Assembly (NCBI GenBank): GCA_019057975.1
Contig: JAHLWJ010000008.1
Span: 1-34,804, forward strand
DNA: 34,804 nucleotides
From: Promethearchaeota archaeon
GTDB taxonomy: Archaea > Asgardarchaeota > Lokiarchaeia > Sigynarchaeales > SOKP01
Direction: 5' to 3'
Part shown: piece after piece, positions 13,944 to 22,670 of the stretch
How the letters are laid out: every line of letters starts with the position of its first letter
Position numbering within the stretch: position 1 is the stretch's first letter
The notes under the pieces: generated by a model
Seen by the model: only the letters and a program-made list of their open reading frames with translations
What the model was told of the DNA's origin: nothing
Database searches by the model: none
Program-made: the position numbers and the translations under genes

Positions 13944-15431
13944 ATGGGGAAATATCTAGAGGTAAAAAATATAAGTAAGTCTTTTCCAGGTGTTAAGGCT
14001 CTAAATAATGTCAGTTTAACTATAAATGAAGGTGAAATATACGGACTTGTTGGAGAAAACGGTTCAGGTAAATCTACTTTAGTAAAAATAATCTCAGGGA
14101 ATATATCACCTACTCCAGGGGGTTATTTAGTTACTAACGGAGAAAAATTTGTGCCACTACATTCAATTGAAGCAATAAGAAAAGGTATTGTTACAATTTT
14201 TCAAGACTTTTCATTGTTTGAAAATTTGACTGCGAGTGAAAATATATCAATGACTCTAATACCCGAAAAAGGCCTTAACTTCATTAACTGGAGACAAATA
14301 AAAGAAAATGCACAAAAAACCATTAAAAAGTTAGACGTAGATATTGATTTAAATGAACAAGTTGAAAACTTATCAACGGCTAATCAACAAATTGTAGAAA
14401 TTGCCAGAGCAATAAATTGTGACGCAAAGTTAATTATAATGGACGAGCCTACATCAACTTTGTCCCAAAAGGAAGTAAAAATTTTGTTTAATATTATGAA
14501 AAATCTAAAAGCAGCCGGGATTTCTATTTTATTTATTAGTCATAAAATTGATGAAGTACTAGAAATTGTAGATACTATTTCAATTTTAAGGGACGGAAAT
14601 CTAGTAGGTACTTATGATAAAAAAAATATTACTAGCAAAAAGATGATTTCATTAATGACTGGCAAAAAAATTGATGAGTTCGTAAAATTTAAACCACAAA
14701 ATATCGGCAAGCTATTATTGGAAATTAGAAATTTATCAAAAAAAGGCAATTTTAAAGATATAAATTTAAAGTTAGGTTCAGGAGAAATACTGGGTATAAC
14801 TGGTTTAATGGGGTCGGGTAAAACTGAGTTTGCTCAATCACTATTTGGGATGAATAAACCAGAAAGTGGAGGAATTTATCTTGAAGGCAAAAAAGTTGAA
14901 ATAAAATCACCGGATCATGCTAAAAAACTTGGAATAGCTTATATTTCTGAAAACAAGAAAGAAAGTTTATTTATGAGTAAGCCAGTCAGCCATAATATCA
15001 TTGTAACTGTATTTGAGAAAGTCCTAAATAAGTTAAAATTAATAAGTGAGAAAAAAATTGGTGAAGTTTCAGATAGTTGGATAAAAAAATTAAGAATAAA
15101 GATCCCTAGCCGAGATATGAGTGTGTTATATCTTTCTGGCGGAAATCAGAAAAGGGTATTAATATCAAAATGGCTAGTTACCAACACTAAAATATTAATT
15201 TTAGACAACCCCACAGCTGGTATAGATGTTAAGGGCAAAGAAGAAATATTTGAGATATTACATAATTTAGCAAATCAAGGTATAGCTATAATATTAATAA
15301 CACCAGAAGTTTTAGAAGTTTTGGCAAATTGTAATAGAATTTTGGTCATGAGAAAGGGTAAATTCGTAAAGGAGTTTCAGGCAACGGAAGCAACTAAAGA
15401 AAAAATAATGGAAAAGTCGATGATTGGTTAG
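13944..15431 (+). CDS. sugar ABC transporter ATP-binding protein (two NBDs)
   Basis: A 495-aa RbsA/MglA-type double ATPase. NBD1 has Walker A G-E-N-G-S-G-K-S-T (37-45), a degenerate signature (LSTANQQ) and Walker B LIIMDEPTS with the catalytic Glu. NBD2 has Walker A GLMGSGKT (about 287-294), signature LSGGNQKR (about 397) and Walker B ILDNPTAGID, in which the catalytic Glu is Asn (N422). Asymmetry between the two sites is usual in this family, but it is commonly other positions that are degenerate. It powers uptake through the two permeases that follow. It starts 45 bp after the terminator's T-run, with AGGAG before the ATG. Confidence 0.92.
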   Translation: MGKYLEVKNISKSFPGVKALNNVSLTINEGEIYGLVGENGSGKSTLVKIISGNISPTPGGYLVTNGEKFVPLHSIEAIRKGIVTIFQDFSLFENLTASENISMTLIPEKGLNFINWRQIKENAQKTIKKLDVDIDLNEQVENLSTANQQIVEIARAINCDAKLIIMDEPTSTLSQKEVKILFNIMKNLKAAGISILFISHKIDEVLEIVDTISILRDGNLVGTYDKKNITSKKMISLMTGKKIDEFVKFKPQNIGKLLLEIRNLSKKGNFKDINLKLGSGEILGITGLMGSGKTEFAQSLFGMNKPESGGIYLEGKKVEIKSPDHAKKLGIAYISENKKESLFMSKPVSHNIIVTVFEKVLNKLKLISEKKIGEVSDSWIKKLRIKIPSRDMSVLYLSGGNQKRVLISKWLVTNTKILILDNPTAGIDVKGKEEIFEILHNLANQGIAIILITPEVLEVLANCNRILVMRKGKFVKEFQATEATKEKIMEKSMIG

Positions 15432-15468
15432 AAATATATAACTTCAACTGTAATGATGAAGACAAAAT

Positions 15469-16431
15469 ATGAAAATTCTTAAGAAAAAAGAATTATATAT
15501 TTTCTCAGTTGTATTAACATTATTTTTAATTGTAGGCAGTGTAAATAGAACGATATTTACATTCGGCGCTATAACTGATATTCTGAGGACCCTATCAGTT
15601 CCCGGTATTCTAGCTATTGGAGTACTTATAGCCGTGTTATCAGGGGGAATTGATATTTCTTTTGGGGCTGTTGCTACAGTTTCAATGTACGTTTCTGGAG
15701 TTTCCATGCTTCTTCTGGGAGGAAATGTTTTAACTACTTTTATTGTTGGAGCAGTAGTGGGAATGTTGCTCGGGACTATCAATGGTATCTTAATATCAAA
15801 ATTAAAAGTACCAACAATTATTATTACTTTAGGTACTTTATCTATTTTTAGGAGCACTTTAGTTTTAGTAACAGGTGGAACATGGATTTATGATATTCCC
15901 CAATGGTTTACAAATTTTGGCAGGATGTACATATTGGGTCTTCCCATTCAATCATATTTTTATATTTTTATAGTAATTCTTACCTATTTAATTTTAAAAT
16001 TTACAGCAATCGGAAGAGGAATTTACGCAATAGGAGGGAATGAAGAATCTGCTCTTAGAATAGGTTTCAATGTCTTTAAGATAAAAATGTTTATATATAT
16101 TTATGTTGGATTTGTAGCTGGTATAGCTGGAGTATTGAACATAACATTAGCTGAAATTATTGACCCAAGGGCCTTTACGGCAATAGAATTCCCGGTTATA
16201 GCTGCAGTAGTGTTGGGCGGAGCAAGCATTCTTGGAGGCACTGGGTCTGTATTAGGTACTATTTTAGGAAGTTTATTCATTGCTATCATGAGCAGGGGGC
16301 TAGTATTGATACGTATCTCTGCGTTGTGGCATGAAGTTATTATAGGACTTTTAATTATTATTAGTGTTACTATTGATGCCATACAAAGAAAAGTATTTGA
16401 GAAAAGAAGAATTAAGGTTAGTATACAATGA
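15469..16431 (+). CDS. sugar ABC transporter permease 1
   Basis: A 320-aa RbsC-family (BPD_transp_2) inner-membrane permease. About eight to ten hydrophobic segments are visible. Conserved blocks are GILAIGVLIAVLSGGIDISFGAV (the family's G-G-I-D-L/I-S motif, about 43-65), KLKVPTIIITLGTLSIFRS, YAIGGNEESALRIGFNV (the coupling region that contacts the ATPase) and VVLGGASILGGTGSVLGT. It forms a heterodimer with the next gene product. 37 bp separate it from the ATPase gene. Confidence 0.92.
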   Translation: MKILKKKELYIFSVVLTLFLIVGSVNRTIFTFGAITDILRTLSVPGILAIGVLIAVLSGGIDISFGAVATVSMYVSGVSMLLLGGNVLTTFIVGAVVGMLLGTINGILISKLKVPTIIITLGTLSIFRSTLVLVTGGTWIYDIPQWFTNFGRMYILGLPIQSYFYIFIVILTYLILKFTAIGRGIYAIGGNEESALRIGFNVFKIKMFIYIYVGFVAGIAGVLNITLAEIIDPRAFTAIEFPVIAAVVLGGASILGGTGSVLGTILGSLFIAIMSRGLVLIRISALWHEVIIGLLIIISVTIDAIQRKVFEKRRIKVSIQ

Positions 16432-16455
16432 ATTTTTTAGAATGGGGTATTTAAT

Positions 16456-17457
16456 ATGGAAAAAAAATATTCAAATACAATTATTTTAACAATGTTTTTA
16501 GTAATCGCTTTTGCTTTTATGTCTATTTTAAGTCCTGATAGGTTTTTAAGTTTAAGAAGTTTTCAGTCAATGACCTATCAGCTTCCAGAACTAGGATTGT
16601 TAACCCTGGCAATGATGATATCAATAATTTCAGGCGGAATAAATCTTTCAACAGTAAATACCGCAAGTTTATCCGGGGTTGTATCTGCATTGATAATGGT
16701 AAATTTTATAAATCCAGAAATGAATACAGCTACTGTAATATGGTGGATTAGCATTGCCATAGTTGCTGCTATAGCCACCTCTCTTTTATGTGGTTTGTTT
16801 AATGGTTTTTTAATTGGGATAGTTGGAGTTACACCAATACTTGTAACTTTGGGCACCTTAACTCTGTTCAGAGGTCTTGGTTTAGTAATTGCTGGAGGCA
16901 GGGCAGGAGGAATATCAGGATTACCCTCACAGTTTTTATGGATTGGAAATGAAAGAATTTTCAACATACCGGTGGCTTTTGTAATTTTCGTAGTGGTTAC
17001 CGTGATTATATTTATAATTATGAAATCTAGTTTTGGTCTATCTCTATATATGATTGGAGCAAACCCTGTAGCTGCAAAATTTTCAGGCATAAATACTGGT
17101 ATGGTTTTACTAAAAACCTATGTATTGTCAGGACTGCTATGTGGAATTGCCTCAATTATCATGATATCAAGATATAATTCAGCCAAAGCCGATTATGGTA
17201 TATCTTATCTACTTATTAGCATCTTGGCAGTTATTTTAGGAGGCATTAGCATATCTGGAGGCCAAGGGTTTTTAAGAGATGTAATTATTGCATTAGTTTT
17301 GCTGCAAATAATATCTACAGGATTTAACATATTTGGCCTGGGAAGACAAAGATATGTGGTAGATATTATCTGGGGCTCTCTTATAATTTTAATGTTAATC
17401 ATAAGTTTTATTATTACCAGTAGAAGAAATAAGCTACTAGCTTCTGTTAAAAGGTAA
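16456..17457 (+). CDS. sugar ABC transporter permease 2
   Basis: A 333-aa second RbsC-family permease, 24 bp downstream of the first. It keeps the same landmarks: ISIISGGINLSTVNTASLSG, GVTPILVTLGTLTLFRGLG, YMIGANPVAAKFSGINTG (coupling helix region) and ILAVILGGISISGGQG. The first motif is GGINLS, with Asn replacing the usual Asp. Two different permeases plus one double ATPase is the LsrC/LsrD or RhaP/RhaQ pattern rather than the RbsC homodimer pattern. Confidence 0.92.
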   Translation: MEKKYSNTIILTMFLVIAFAFMSILSPDRFLSLRSFQSMTYQLPELGLLTLAMMISIISGGINLSTVNTASLSGVVSALIMVNFINPEMNTATVIWWISIAIVAAIATSLLCGLFNGFLIGIVGVTPILVTLGTLTLFRGLGLVIAGGRAGGISGLPSQFLWIGNERIFNIPVAFVIFVVVTVIIFIIMKSSFGLSLYMIGANPVAAKFSGINTGMVLLKTYVLSGLLCGIASIIMISRYNSAKADYGISYLLISILAVILGGISISGGQGFLRDVIIALVLLQIISTGFNIFGLGRQRYVVDIIWGSLIILMLIISFIITSRRNKLLASVKR

Positions 17458-17486
17458 TTATTTTTTAGAAAATACATGGAGGATTC

Positions 17487-18626
17487 ATGGGGAAAATGAC
17501 TTCAAAGCAAAGAGTAAATACTGCCTTAAACTATAAAGAACCTGACATGATTCCTATAGATTTCGGAGGAGTTCATACAAGTTTACACAATTATGCTCAT
17601 AGGGCGTTAAAAAAATTTTATAATCTTGACGGACCAGAAGCTGAAATCCAGGAAATTTTACAGCAAATTGTTTTCCCAGATAAAAGAATACTGGAAATGT
17701 TCCAGGTTGATATTGCTGGGGTATATCCTAAAGCTCCCTCAAATTGGGAACTTAAAATAGACCATGTTAAGGATGAGTGGGCAGATGAATGGGGTACGGT
17801 ATATGTAAGGCCTGAGGGTGGATATTTTTATGATATAAAAAAACATGTTATGACTGATTTTACTTTAGAAGACTTAAAAAATTATAAATTTTCTGATCCT
17901 TATGATGTTTCCCGGAAAGAAGGATTGAAAGAAGAGATGAAAGATATTAGAGAAAAAACAGATAAGGCAATAATTATATTTAATTATACTTGGGGATTAT
18001 GGGAAAGTCTTTGGCTTTTTAGGGGTTTTGAGCAGGCTTATATTGACATTGCTTCAAATAAGAAATTCGTACAATATTTTTGGGAAAAACTTTTATGGTG
18101 GATGAAAGCTTTCTGGGATAATTTACTTTCAGCTGTTGGAAATGATATAGATATCTTACAACTGGGCGATGATCTGGGTACCCAAAGGGGACCTGTATTC
18201 AATCCTAATATTTATAGGGAAATGCTTAAACCATTGCACAAAGAACTTGTTTCATCTATAAAAACCAAAACAGATTCAAAAATATACTTTCATTCTTGTG
18301 GTGATGTAAACTGGGCAATTAACGATTTTATAGATTGTCAGATTGATATATTAAACCCGGTACAGGTTGGAGCAAGCAATATGGATTCTAAAGATTTAAA
18401 GGAGAAATTTGGTGACCGAATCTCTTTCTGGGGAGGCGGGTGTGACAACAATATCTTGCTGAATGGAACAACCGAGGAGGTTAGGGAAGAAGTTGTAAGA
18501 AGAATAAATGATTTTGCTCCTGGTGGAGGTTTTGTGTTTGCCCCCATTCACAATATCCAAGCTAATACACCACCGGAAAACATTGCAATGATGTATGAAA
18601 CCGCTGTAGAGCTTAGAAAGTATTAA
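17487..18626 (+). CDS. UROD/MtaA-like methyltransferase-family protein
   Basis: A 379-aa uroporphyrinogen-decarboxylase-superfamily (PF01208) protein starting SKQRVNTALNYKEPDMIPIDFGG, the typical opening. True UROD is excluded by a metal site: H269-S-C271 and C319 (YFHSCGDV and WGGGCDNN) reproduce the His-x-Cys...Cys zinc site of corrinoid-dependent methyltransferases such as MtaA/MtbA. No heme or porphyrin genes are nearby; instead it lies among sugar import and kinase genes, a recurrent placement for this subfamily. It may act on a methylated substrate or on the imported compound. No corrinoid-binding protein is encoded in this window. GGAGG lies 7 bp before the ATG. Confidence 0.85.
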   Translation: MGKMTSKQRVNTALNYKEPDMIPIDFGGVHTSLHNYAHRALKKFYNLDGPEAEIQEILQQIVFPDKRILEMFQVDIAGVYPKAPSNWELKIDHVKDEWADEWGTVYVRPEGGYFYDIKKHVMTDFTLEDLKNYKFSDPYDVSRKEGLKEEMKDIREKTDKAIIIFNYTWGLWESLWLFRGFEQAYIDIASNKKFVQYFWEKLLWWMKAFWDNLLSAVGNDIDILQLGDDLGTQRGPVFNPNIYREMLKPLHKELVSSIKTKTDSKIYFHSCGDVNWAINDFIDCQIDILNPVQVGASNMDSKDLKEKFGDRISFWGGGCDNNILLNGTTEEVREEVVRRINDFAPGGGFVFAPIHNIQANTPPENIAMMYETAVELRKY

Positions 18627-18637
18627 TAACTAGTGAG

Positions 18638-20131
18638 ATGCAAAAAAAATATTTATTAGGAATAGACATAGGAACTCACTCATCTAAAGGAGTTCTGATT
18701 GATATAAATGGTAAACTAGTGGCCACATCATCTATTAAGCATCAATTAATAATCCCCAGGCCCGGTTATGCTGAACATAAAAAAGATGTCTGGTGGAATG
18801 ATTTTTGTTTCCTCGCGAGAGATATAATAAATAAGTTAAATATTGATAGCATAAATATTGAAGGTATTGGTTGTAGCGCAATAACACCTGCCTTGTTGCC
18901 ATTAGATAAATATGATAATCCTCTAAGAAATGCCATTCTATATGGAATTGACAACAGGGCAAGCGAAGAAATTAAAGAAATAAGCAGAAGTATTGGAGAG
19001 GAAAATCTTCTTGAGAATAACGGGGTTCTTTTATCGTCTCAGTCAGTTGGCCCGAAAATATTATGGTTAATGAAAAATGAACCGGAAGTTTTTAAAAAAA
19101 CTTCAAAGCTTATATCTGCAACAACTTACCTGGTATATAAGCTTACCTCAAAATCTGTTATAGATTATTACTCTGCAACATGTTTTAATCCTATGTTTGA
19201 TATAAAGAGTCTTTCCTGGTCAGATAAACTATGGAAAGAAGCTCCTATAGATATGCTGCCAGATATTTCATGGACTACAGATATAGCAGGGTATGTCACA
19301 AAGGAGGCTGCTAAACAAACTGGCTTAAAAGACGGAACTCCAGTCATAGTGGGAACAGCAGATGCCTCAGCCGAAGGAATCAGTGCAGGGGTAGTAGAGA
19401 CAGGAGATTTAATGATAATGCTTGGCACAAGTTCATTCTTCATACAAATAGTAAAAGAAAGGGTAAAATCAAAAGTGCTCTGGTCCGCAAACTATCTGCA
19501 ACCATATCAATATGCTATTGCAGCAGGAATGGGTACAGCAGGAGCCGTTATAAACTGGTTTTACGAGATGCTGGGAAAAGAGTCTTTAAGTGATCTGGAC
19601 AGTTTAGCTGAAAGAGTTGAAGCTGGCTCTGAAGGTTTGATTTTATTACCATATTTCAGTGGAGAGAGAACCCCAATAAATAATCCAAATGCAAGGGGCT
19701 TGCTTTTTGGATTAAGCCTTTATCATAAAAAAGATCATATTTTTAGAGCAATAATGGAAGGGGTTGCTTATGGTATTAAGGATAATCTGGAACATATGGA
19801 ACAATTAGGAACTCCTGCCAAAAAAAGAGTTGCAGTTGGGGGAGGAACAAATAGCCAAATATTTTTAAAGATTATAAATAGTGTTCTTGATTTGGAAATA
19901 CTGGTTCCAGATATAAAATTGGGAGCAAGTTATGGCGATGCATTTCTTGCAGGCAAAGGTGTAGGTATATTCAATTCCCTAACTGATATATTGAAATGGA
20001 TAAACTATAGTAAAATAAGTTATCAAAATAAAATAGAATCTGAGACCTATAAAAATTATTATAATATTTATAAAAAGCTCTATATAGCAAATAAAGATTT
20101 ATTTGAACAGTTAATGGAAATTAAAAATTAA
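18638..20131 (+). CDS. FGGY-family carbohydrate kinase
   Basis: A 497-aa cytoplasmic sugar kinase of the xylulokinase/gluconokinase branch. The N-terminal ATPase-fold phosphate motif is GIDIGTHSSKGVLID (8-22). It is followed by the substrate-region block IEGIGCSAITPALLPLD, then the second phosphate and adenosine motifs (GTADASAEGISAGVV; GVAYGIKDNLEHM; KRVAVGGGTNSQIFLKI). It would phosphorylate the imported sugar, trapping it and making the probable DeoR effector. It starts 11 bp after the previous gene. Length is normal (480-520 aa). Exact substrate cannot be told from sequence. Confidence 0.92.
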   Translation: MQKKYLLGIDIGTHSSKGVLIDINGKLVATSSIKHQLIIPRPGYAEHKKDVWWNDFCFLARDIINKLNIDSINIEGIGCSAITPALLPLDKYDNPLRNAILYGIDNRASEEIKEISRSIGEENLLENNGVLLSSQSVGPKILWLMKNEPEVFKKTSKLISATTYLVYKLTSKSVIDYYSATCFNPMFDIKSLSWSDKLWKEAPIDMLPDISWTTDIAGYVTKEAAKQTGLKDGTPVIVGTADASAEGISAGVVETGDLMIMLGTSSFFIQIVKERVKSKVLWSANYLQPYQYAIAAGMGTAGAVINWFYEMLGKESLSDLDSLAERVEAGSEGLILLPYFSGERTPINNPNARGLLFGLSLYHKKDHIFRAIMEGVAYGIKDNLEHMEQLGTPAKKRVAVGGGTNSQIFLKIINSVLDLEILVPDIKLGASYGDAFLAGKGVGIFNSLTDILKWINYSKISYQNKIESETYKNYYNIYKKLYIANKDLFEQLMEIKN

Positions 20132-20144
20132 AAAGGGATAGATT

Positions 20145-21236
20145 ATGAAATATGATTTGAATTTAATAAATCTTTTAAAAGAACTGACTTCAGTTGCTTC
20201 CCCCTCAGGATTTGAGGACTCATTTATTAGTTTTATAAGAAAAAAGATAAAAGAGATGGGATTTAAGCCCAAAATTGATAATCTAGGTAATTTAAGTGTA
20301 GATATTAGTGAAGATTTGAAAAAACCAAAAATAATGATAATAGCCCATATGGATGAAGTAGGACTTATAGTTAGAAAAATTACAGACAATGGCTTTCTCT
20401 CAGTAGAAAAAATTGGCGGAATTCCAGAGAAAGTCCTTCTAGGATGTCGAGTAAATATTATGTGTAAAAATGGTAAATTAATTAATGGGATTATAGGGGT
20501 AAAATCACATCATCTAACACCAATTGAGGAACGAAGCAAAGTTATTGGAATTGATAAAATATACATAGATGTAGGGTGCGCTGATAGAGAAGAAGTATTG
20601 GAGAAGGGGATAGATATTGGAAGTCCTGTAGTTTACAACAAGGATTATTTTAATAATGGACCCATTATATTTTCTCCATCATTAGACAACAGGGGCGGAT
20701 GCCTGGTTCTAATTGAACTTTTGAAAAGGCTTTCGGGAAAAAAATTGGATTGCAATCTTACTCTGGTAGCAACAGTATTAGAGGAATTTAACTTAAGGGG
20801 TGTTCTTCCCATTACAAGAGAAATAAACCCTGATTTTGCTATTGCAATTGATGTTGCAATTTCATGCGATACTCCAGATCTGGATAAGACTGACGTAAAA
20901 CTAGGCAAAGGACCTGTTGTAAGTATGTACAGTTTTCATGGCAGGGGAACGTTAGGGGGGGTAATACCCAACCCTAAGTTATTAAAACTAATCGAAGAAA
21001 CTGCTTTAAGAGCAAATATAAATTTGCAAAAAAATGTTATTTATGGTGGTTTAACTGACGCATCCTTTCTGTTATTAGAAAATAAAGGTATTCCTACAAT
21101 AGAAGTAGGGTTTCCCGCTAGATACACCCACAGTCCTTATGAAGCTTGCAATATTAATGATATAGAAGGTTTGATTAAGTTACTTGAGAAATTAATAATC
21201 AATACTAATTCTACAATAGACTTTTCAAGGGGTTAG
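20145..21236 (+). CDS. M42-family metallopeptidase
   Basis: A 363-aa M42 (PF05343) cobalt/zinc aminopeptidase, sometimes annotated as endoglucanase. Metal and catalytic residues are in their usual blocks: H-M-D-E (AHMDEVG, about 66-72), SLDNRGG with the bridging Asp (about 180-186), VLEEF with the catalytic Glu pair, the Asp in IDVA, and the final His in YTHSPYE. The enzyme normally forms a hollow dodecamer that trims peptides. It is 13 bp after the kinase and ends the operon. Its link to sugar metabolism is unclear, but M42 enzymes are often found at the end of sugar ABC operons. Confidence 0.9.
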   Translation: MKYDLNLINLLKELTSVASPSGFEDSFISFIRKKIKEMGFKPKIDNLGNLSVDISEDLKKPKIMIIAHMDEVGLIVRKITDNGFLSVEKIGGIPEKVLLGCRVNIMCKNGKLINGIIGVKSHHLTPIEERSKVIGIDKIYIDVGCADREEVLEKGIDIGSPVVYNKDYFNNGPIIFSPSLDNRGGCLVLIELLKRLSGKKLDCNLTLVATVLEEFNLRGVLPITREINPDFAIAIDVAISCDTPDLDKTDVKLGKGPVVSMYSFHGRGTLGGVIPNPKLLKLIEETALRANINLQKNVIYGGLTDASFLLLENKGIPTIEVGFPARYTHSPYEACNINDIEGLIKLLEKLIINTNSTIDFSRG

Positions 21237-21386
21237 GTAATAAAGCATTTCAAATCAACCCACATTACGTTTGTCTTTGTTTTTTCTGTATATATTTTAT
21301 AAGCTAAACATAACCTATTGCCTATAAAAAAGCACCTGAAAACAAATAAAGAGGAGTAGTGATATAGGGGTAGTAAAATAGATACA
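21237..21386. other. operon end; no gene
   Basis: Nothing credible is coded here. A short T-rich stretch (TTTGTCTTTGTTTTTTCT, about 21270-21287) may act in termination, but no strong stem precedes it. Confidence 0.3.
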
Positions 21387-21566
21387 CTATCCCTTGACAT
21401 ACCCGTAAGCCTCCTCATATATTGCTGCATCCTTTCTTACCTTCTTCTTTAAAACATTTAGCTTAAGTAGCTTATCCTGAAACCTTGATATATTTTTCTT
21501 AAGCTCCACAGGATTTAAGCTGTCATATTGGACTTTTAATCTTGCCTTTATTTTATCATCAATATA
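21387..21566 (-). pseudogene. C-terminal fragment of an integrase-type transposase
   Basis: On the - strand a 59-codon frame ends at 21387-21389 (TAG) and is closed upstream by an in-frame TGA (21567-21569). It contains YDSLNPVELKKNISRF followed by a basic amphipathic helix, a pattern typical of the C-terminal tail of transposases with an rve-type core domain. The catalytic core is absent. It marks the right border of the sugar operon and an old insertion. Confidence 0.5.
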
Positions 21567-21624
21567 TCACTAGAATAATTGGATTATCTCTTTTAATACC
21601 TGGTATAATTCTACAATTAATTTA

Positions 21625-21633
21625 TGCTATAAT
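21625..21633 (+). promoter_or_regulatory. extended -10 promoter upstream of NYN gene
   Basis: TGCTATAAT matches the extended -10 consensus (TGnTATAAT). No good -35 is present. About 140 bp of leader would precede the NYN gene. Confidence 0.4.
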
Positions 21634-21772
21634 GGAAATTATAATTAATATAAAAAATTAAAAGTTCATTAATTTGAATATAAAAATAGTCTCACATACC
21701 CACTGTTCACCTGATCTAAAAGGTATTAGTACTACTCCTATATCGAATCCGCAAAGTTAGAAAGGAACAGAA

Positions 21773-22258
21773 ATTAAATATAATAATTACGCTTTTATAG
21801 ATGGCGAAAATTTATATAAATCAATCCGGAAGCAGGGCTGGAAATTAGATTATTATAAATTCAGAAAATATTTAAATGATAAATATAACATAACAAAGGC
21901 TCTCATTTTTATAGGTTATGTAAATTGGAATAAAGCTCTATATAATTATTTAAGAAAAGCTGGTTTTGAATTAGTTTTTAAACAAACAATTACCAAACCA
22001 AATGGTGAACTCAAAGGCAATGTAGACGCTGAGCTTGTACTACGAGTCATGCTTGAAACCGAGAATTTTGATAAAGCCATTATTATAACCTGTGATGGTG
22101 ATTATAGCTGTCTGGTAAGATATCTAACTACCAAAAAGAAATTATTAAATTTAATGATTCCTGATAGAAGAAGATATTCTGCTTTACTTAGGCAGTTTAG
22201 AAAATATATTGTATATATGAATGAATTAAAAGTTAAATTAGAGTATAAAAAAAGATGA
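21773..22258 (+). CDS. NYN-domain (PIN-like) ribonuclease with non-standard start
   Basis: A 161-codon frame encodes an apparently complete NYN/LabA-like nuclease domain: FIDGENLY with the first catalytic Asp, then GNVDAELVLRVM and the CDGDYS block carrying the other acidic residues. The only plausible start is ATT 21773: an in-frame TAG at 21758-21760 prevents a longer frame, and GAAAGGA ends 6 bp before the ATT, ideal Shine-Dalgarno spacing. The next in-frame ATG (22049) would remove the catalytic Asp and most of the fold. Either the gene uses ATT, or an ATG was lost and the gene is dying. NYN proteins cleave RNA and often occur in defence or toxin contexts. Confidence 0.6.
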   Translation: MKYNNYAFIDGENLYKSIRKQGWKLDYYKFRKYLNDKYNITKALIFIGYVNWNKALYNYLRKAGFELVFKQTITKPNGELKGNVDAELVLRVMLETENFDKAIIITCDGDYSCLVRYLTTKKKLLNLMIPDRRRYSALLRQFRKYIVYMNELKVKLEYKKR

Positions 22259-22296
22259 GGAGTATCTAAAGGACAGAACCTTTAGCATGCCTCATC
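22254..22296 (+). other. two-tier stem-loop at the end of the NYN gene
   Basis: GATGAGG (22254-22260) pairs with CCTCATC (22290-22296), and inside it CTAAAGG (22266-22272) pairs with CCTTTAG (22279-22285), with a 6-nt loop and a 5/4-nt internal loop. It overlaps the stop codon. No T-run follows, so it may be an RNA 3'-end structure rather than a classical terminator. Confidence 0.65.
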
Positions 22297-22572
22297 ATGG
22301 TAATTACGTATATTATTATACCATTTATGTCAACCCAATCAACTAAAGCCTTTAAAATCAACACAATTAAGCATTATAGGAGGTATAACCCATCAGATCC
22401 TCAGGGCAATAATTTCCAGGTCAGTGGCCAGATCCGCCAACTAGGCGCTGTACAATACCAGCCAGTACATACTACTGGTTATGATTCCGCAGGTAATAGA
22501 AATTTGTAAAGATTCTATGATCTACAGGTAGAATAAAAAAGAAAACTTTTTGTGAATAAATACCTTTTTTAC
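22297..22572. other. intergenic stretch, no convincing gene
   Basis: A 70-codon frame (22297-22509) has no ribosome site and no recognised similarity, although its second half has a less AT-rich composition than its surroundings (CAGTGGCCAGATCCGCCAAC). It could be a decayed fragment of imported DNA. Confidence 0.3.
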
Positions 22573-22601
22573 TTGACAAACTAAAAACTATGTTATATAA
22601 T
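22573..22601 (+). promoter_or_regulatory. consensus sigma70 promoter
   Basis: TTGACA (22573-22578), 17-bp spacer, TATAAT (22596-22601): a perfect consensus, the strongest in the window. It drives the 185-aa/recombinase/69-aa cassette. A leader of about 60 nt follows. Confidence 0.85.
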
Positions 22602-22670
22602 ACCTACTATATACATAATAGGAATTAGAGAGGATATTAAGTTAAAAATTTAATAGTAGAAAGATAAGAG

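Noticed and set aside
15444..15857. 137-aa minus-strand ORF
   Set aside because: It is the shadow of the first permease gene; Thr/Pro/Ile-rich translation is typical of the complement of a membrane-protein gene.
16578..17090. 170-aa minus-strand ORF
   Set aside because: Shadow of the second permease gene, same reasoning.
17487..18626. Uroporphyrinogen decarboxylase of heme synthesis
   Set aside because: The HxC...C metal site and the sugar-operon context point to the methyltransferase-like branch instead.
21233..21430. 65-aa minus-strand ORF
   Set aside because: Its frame differs from the one that carries the recognisable transposase tail and it has no ribosome site.
21700..21760. tRNA gene suspected from TATCGAATCC
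   Set aside because: The T-loop-like word has no matching acceptor, D or anticodon stems around it.
22297..22509. 70-aa ORF as a real gene
   Set aside because: No ribosome site, no similarity; the start lies inside DNA adjoining the 3' stem-loop of the NYN gene.
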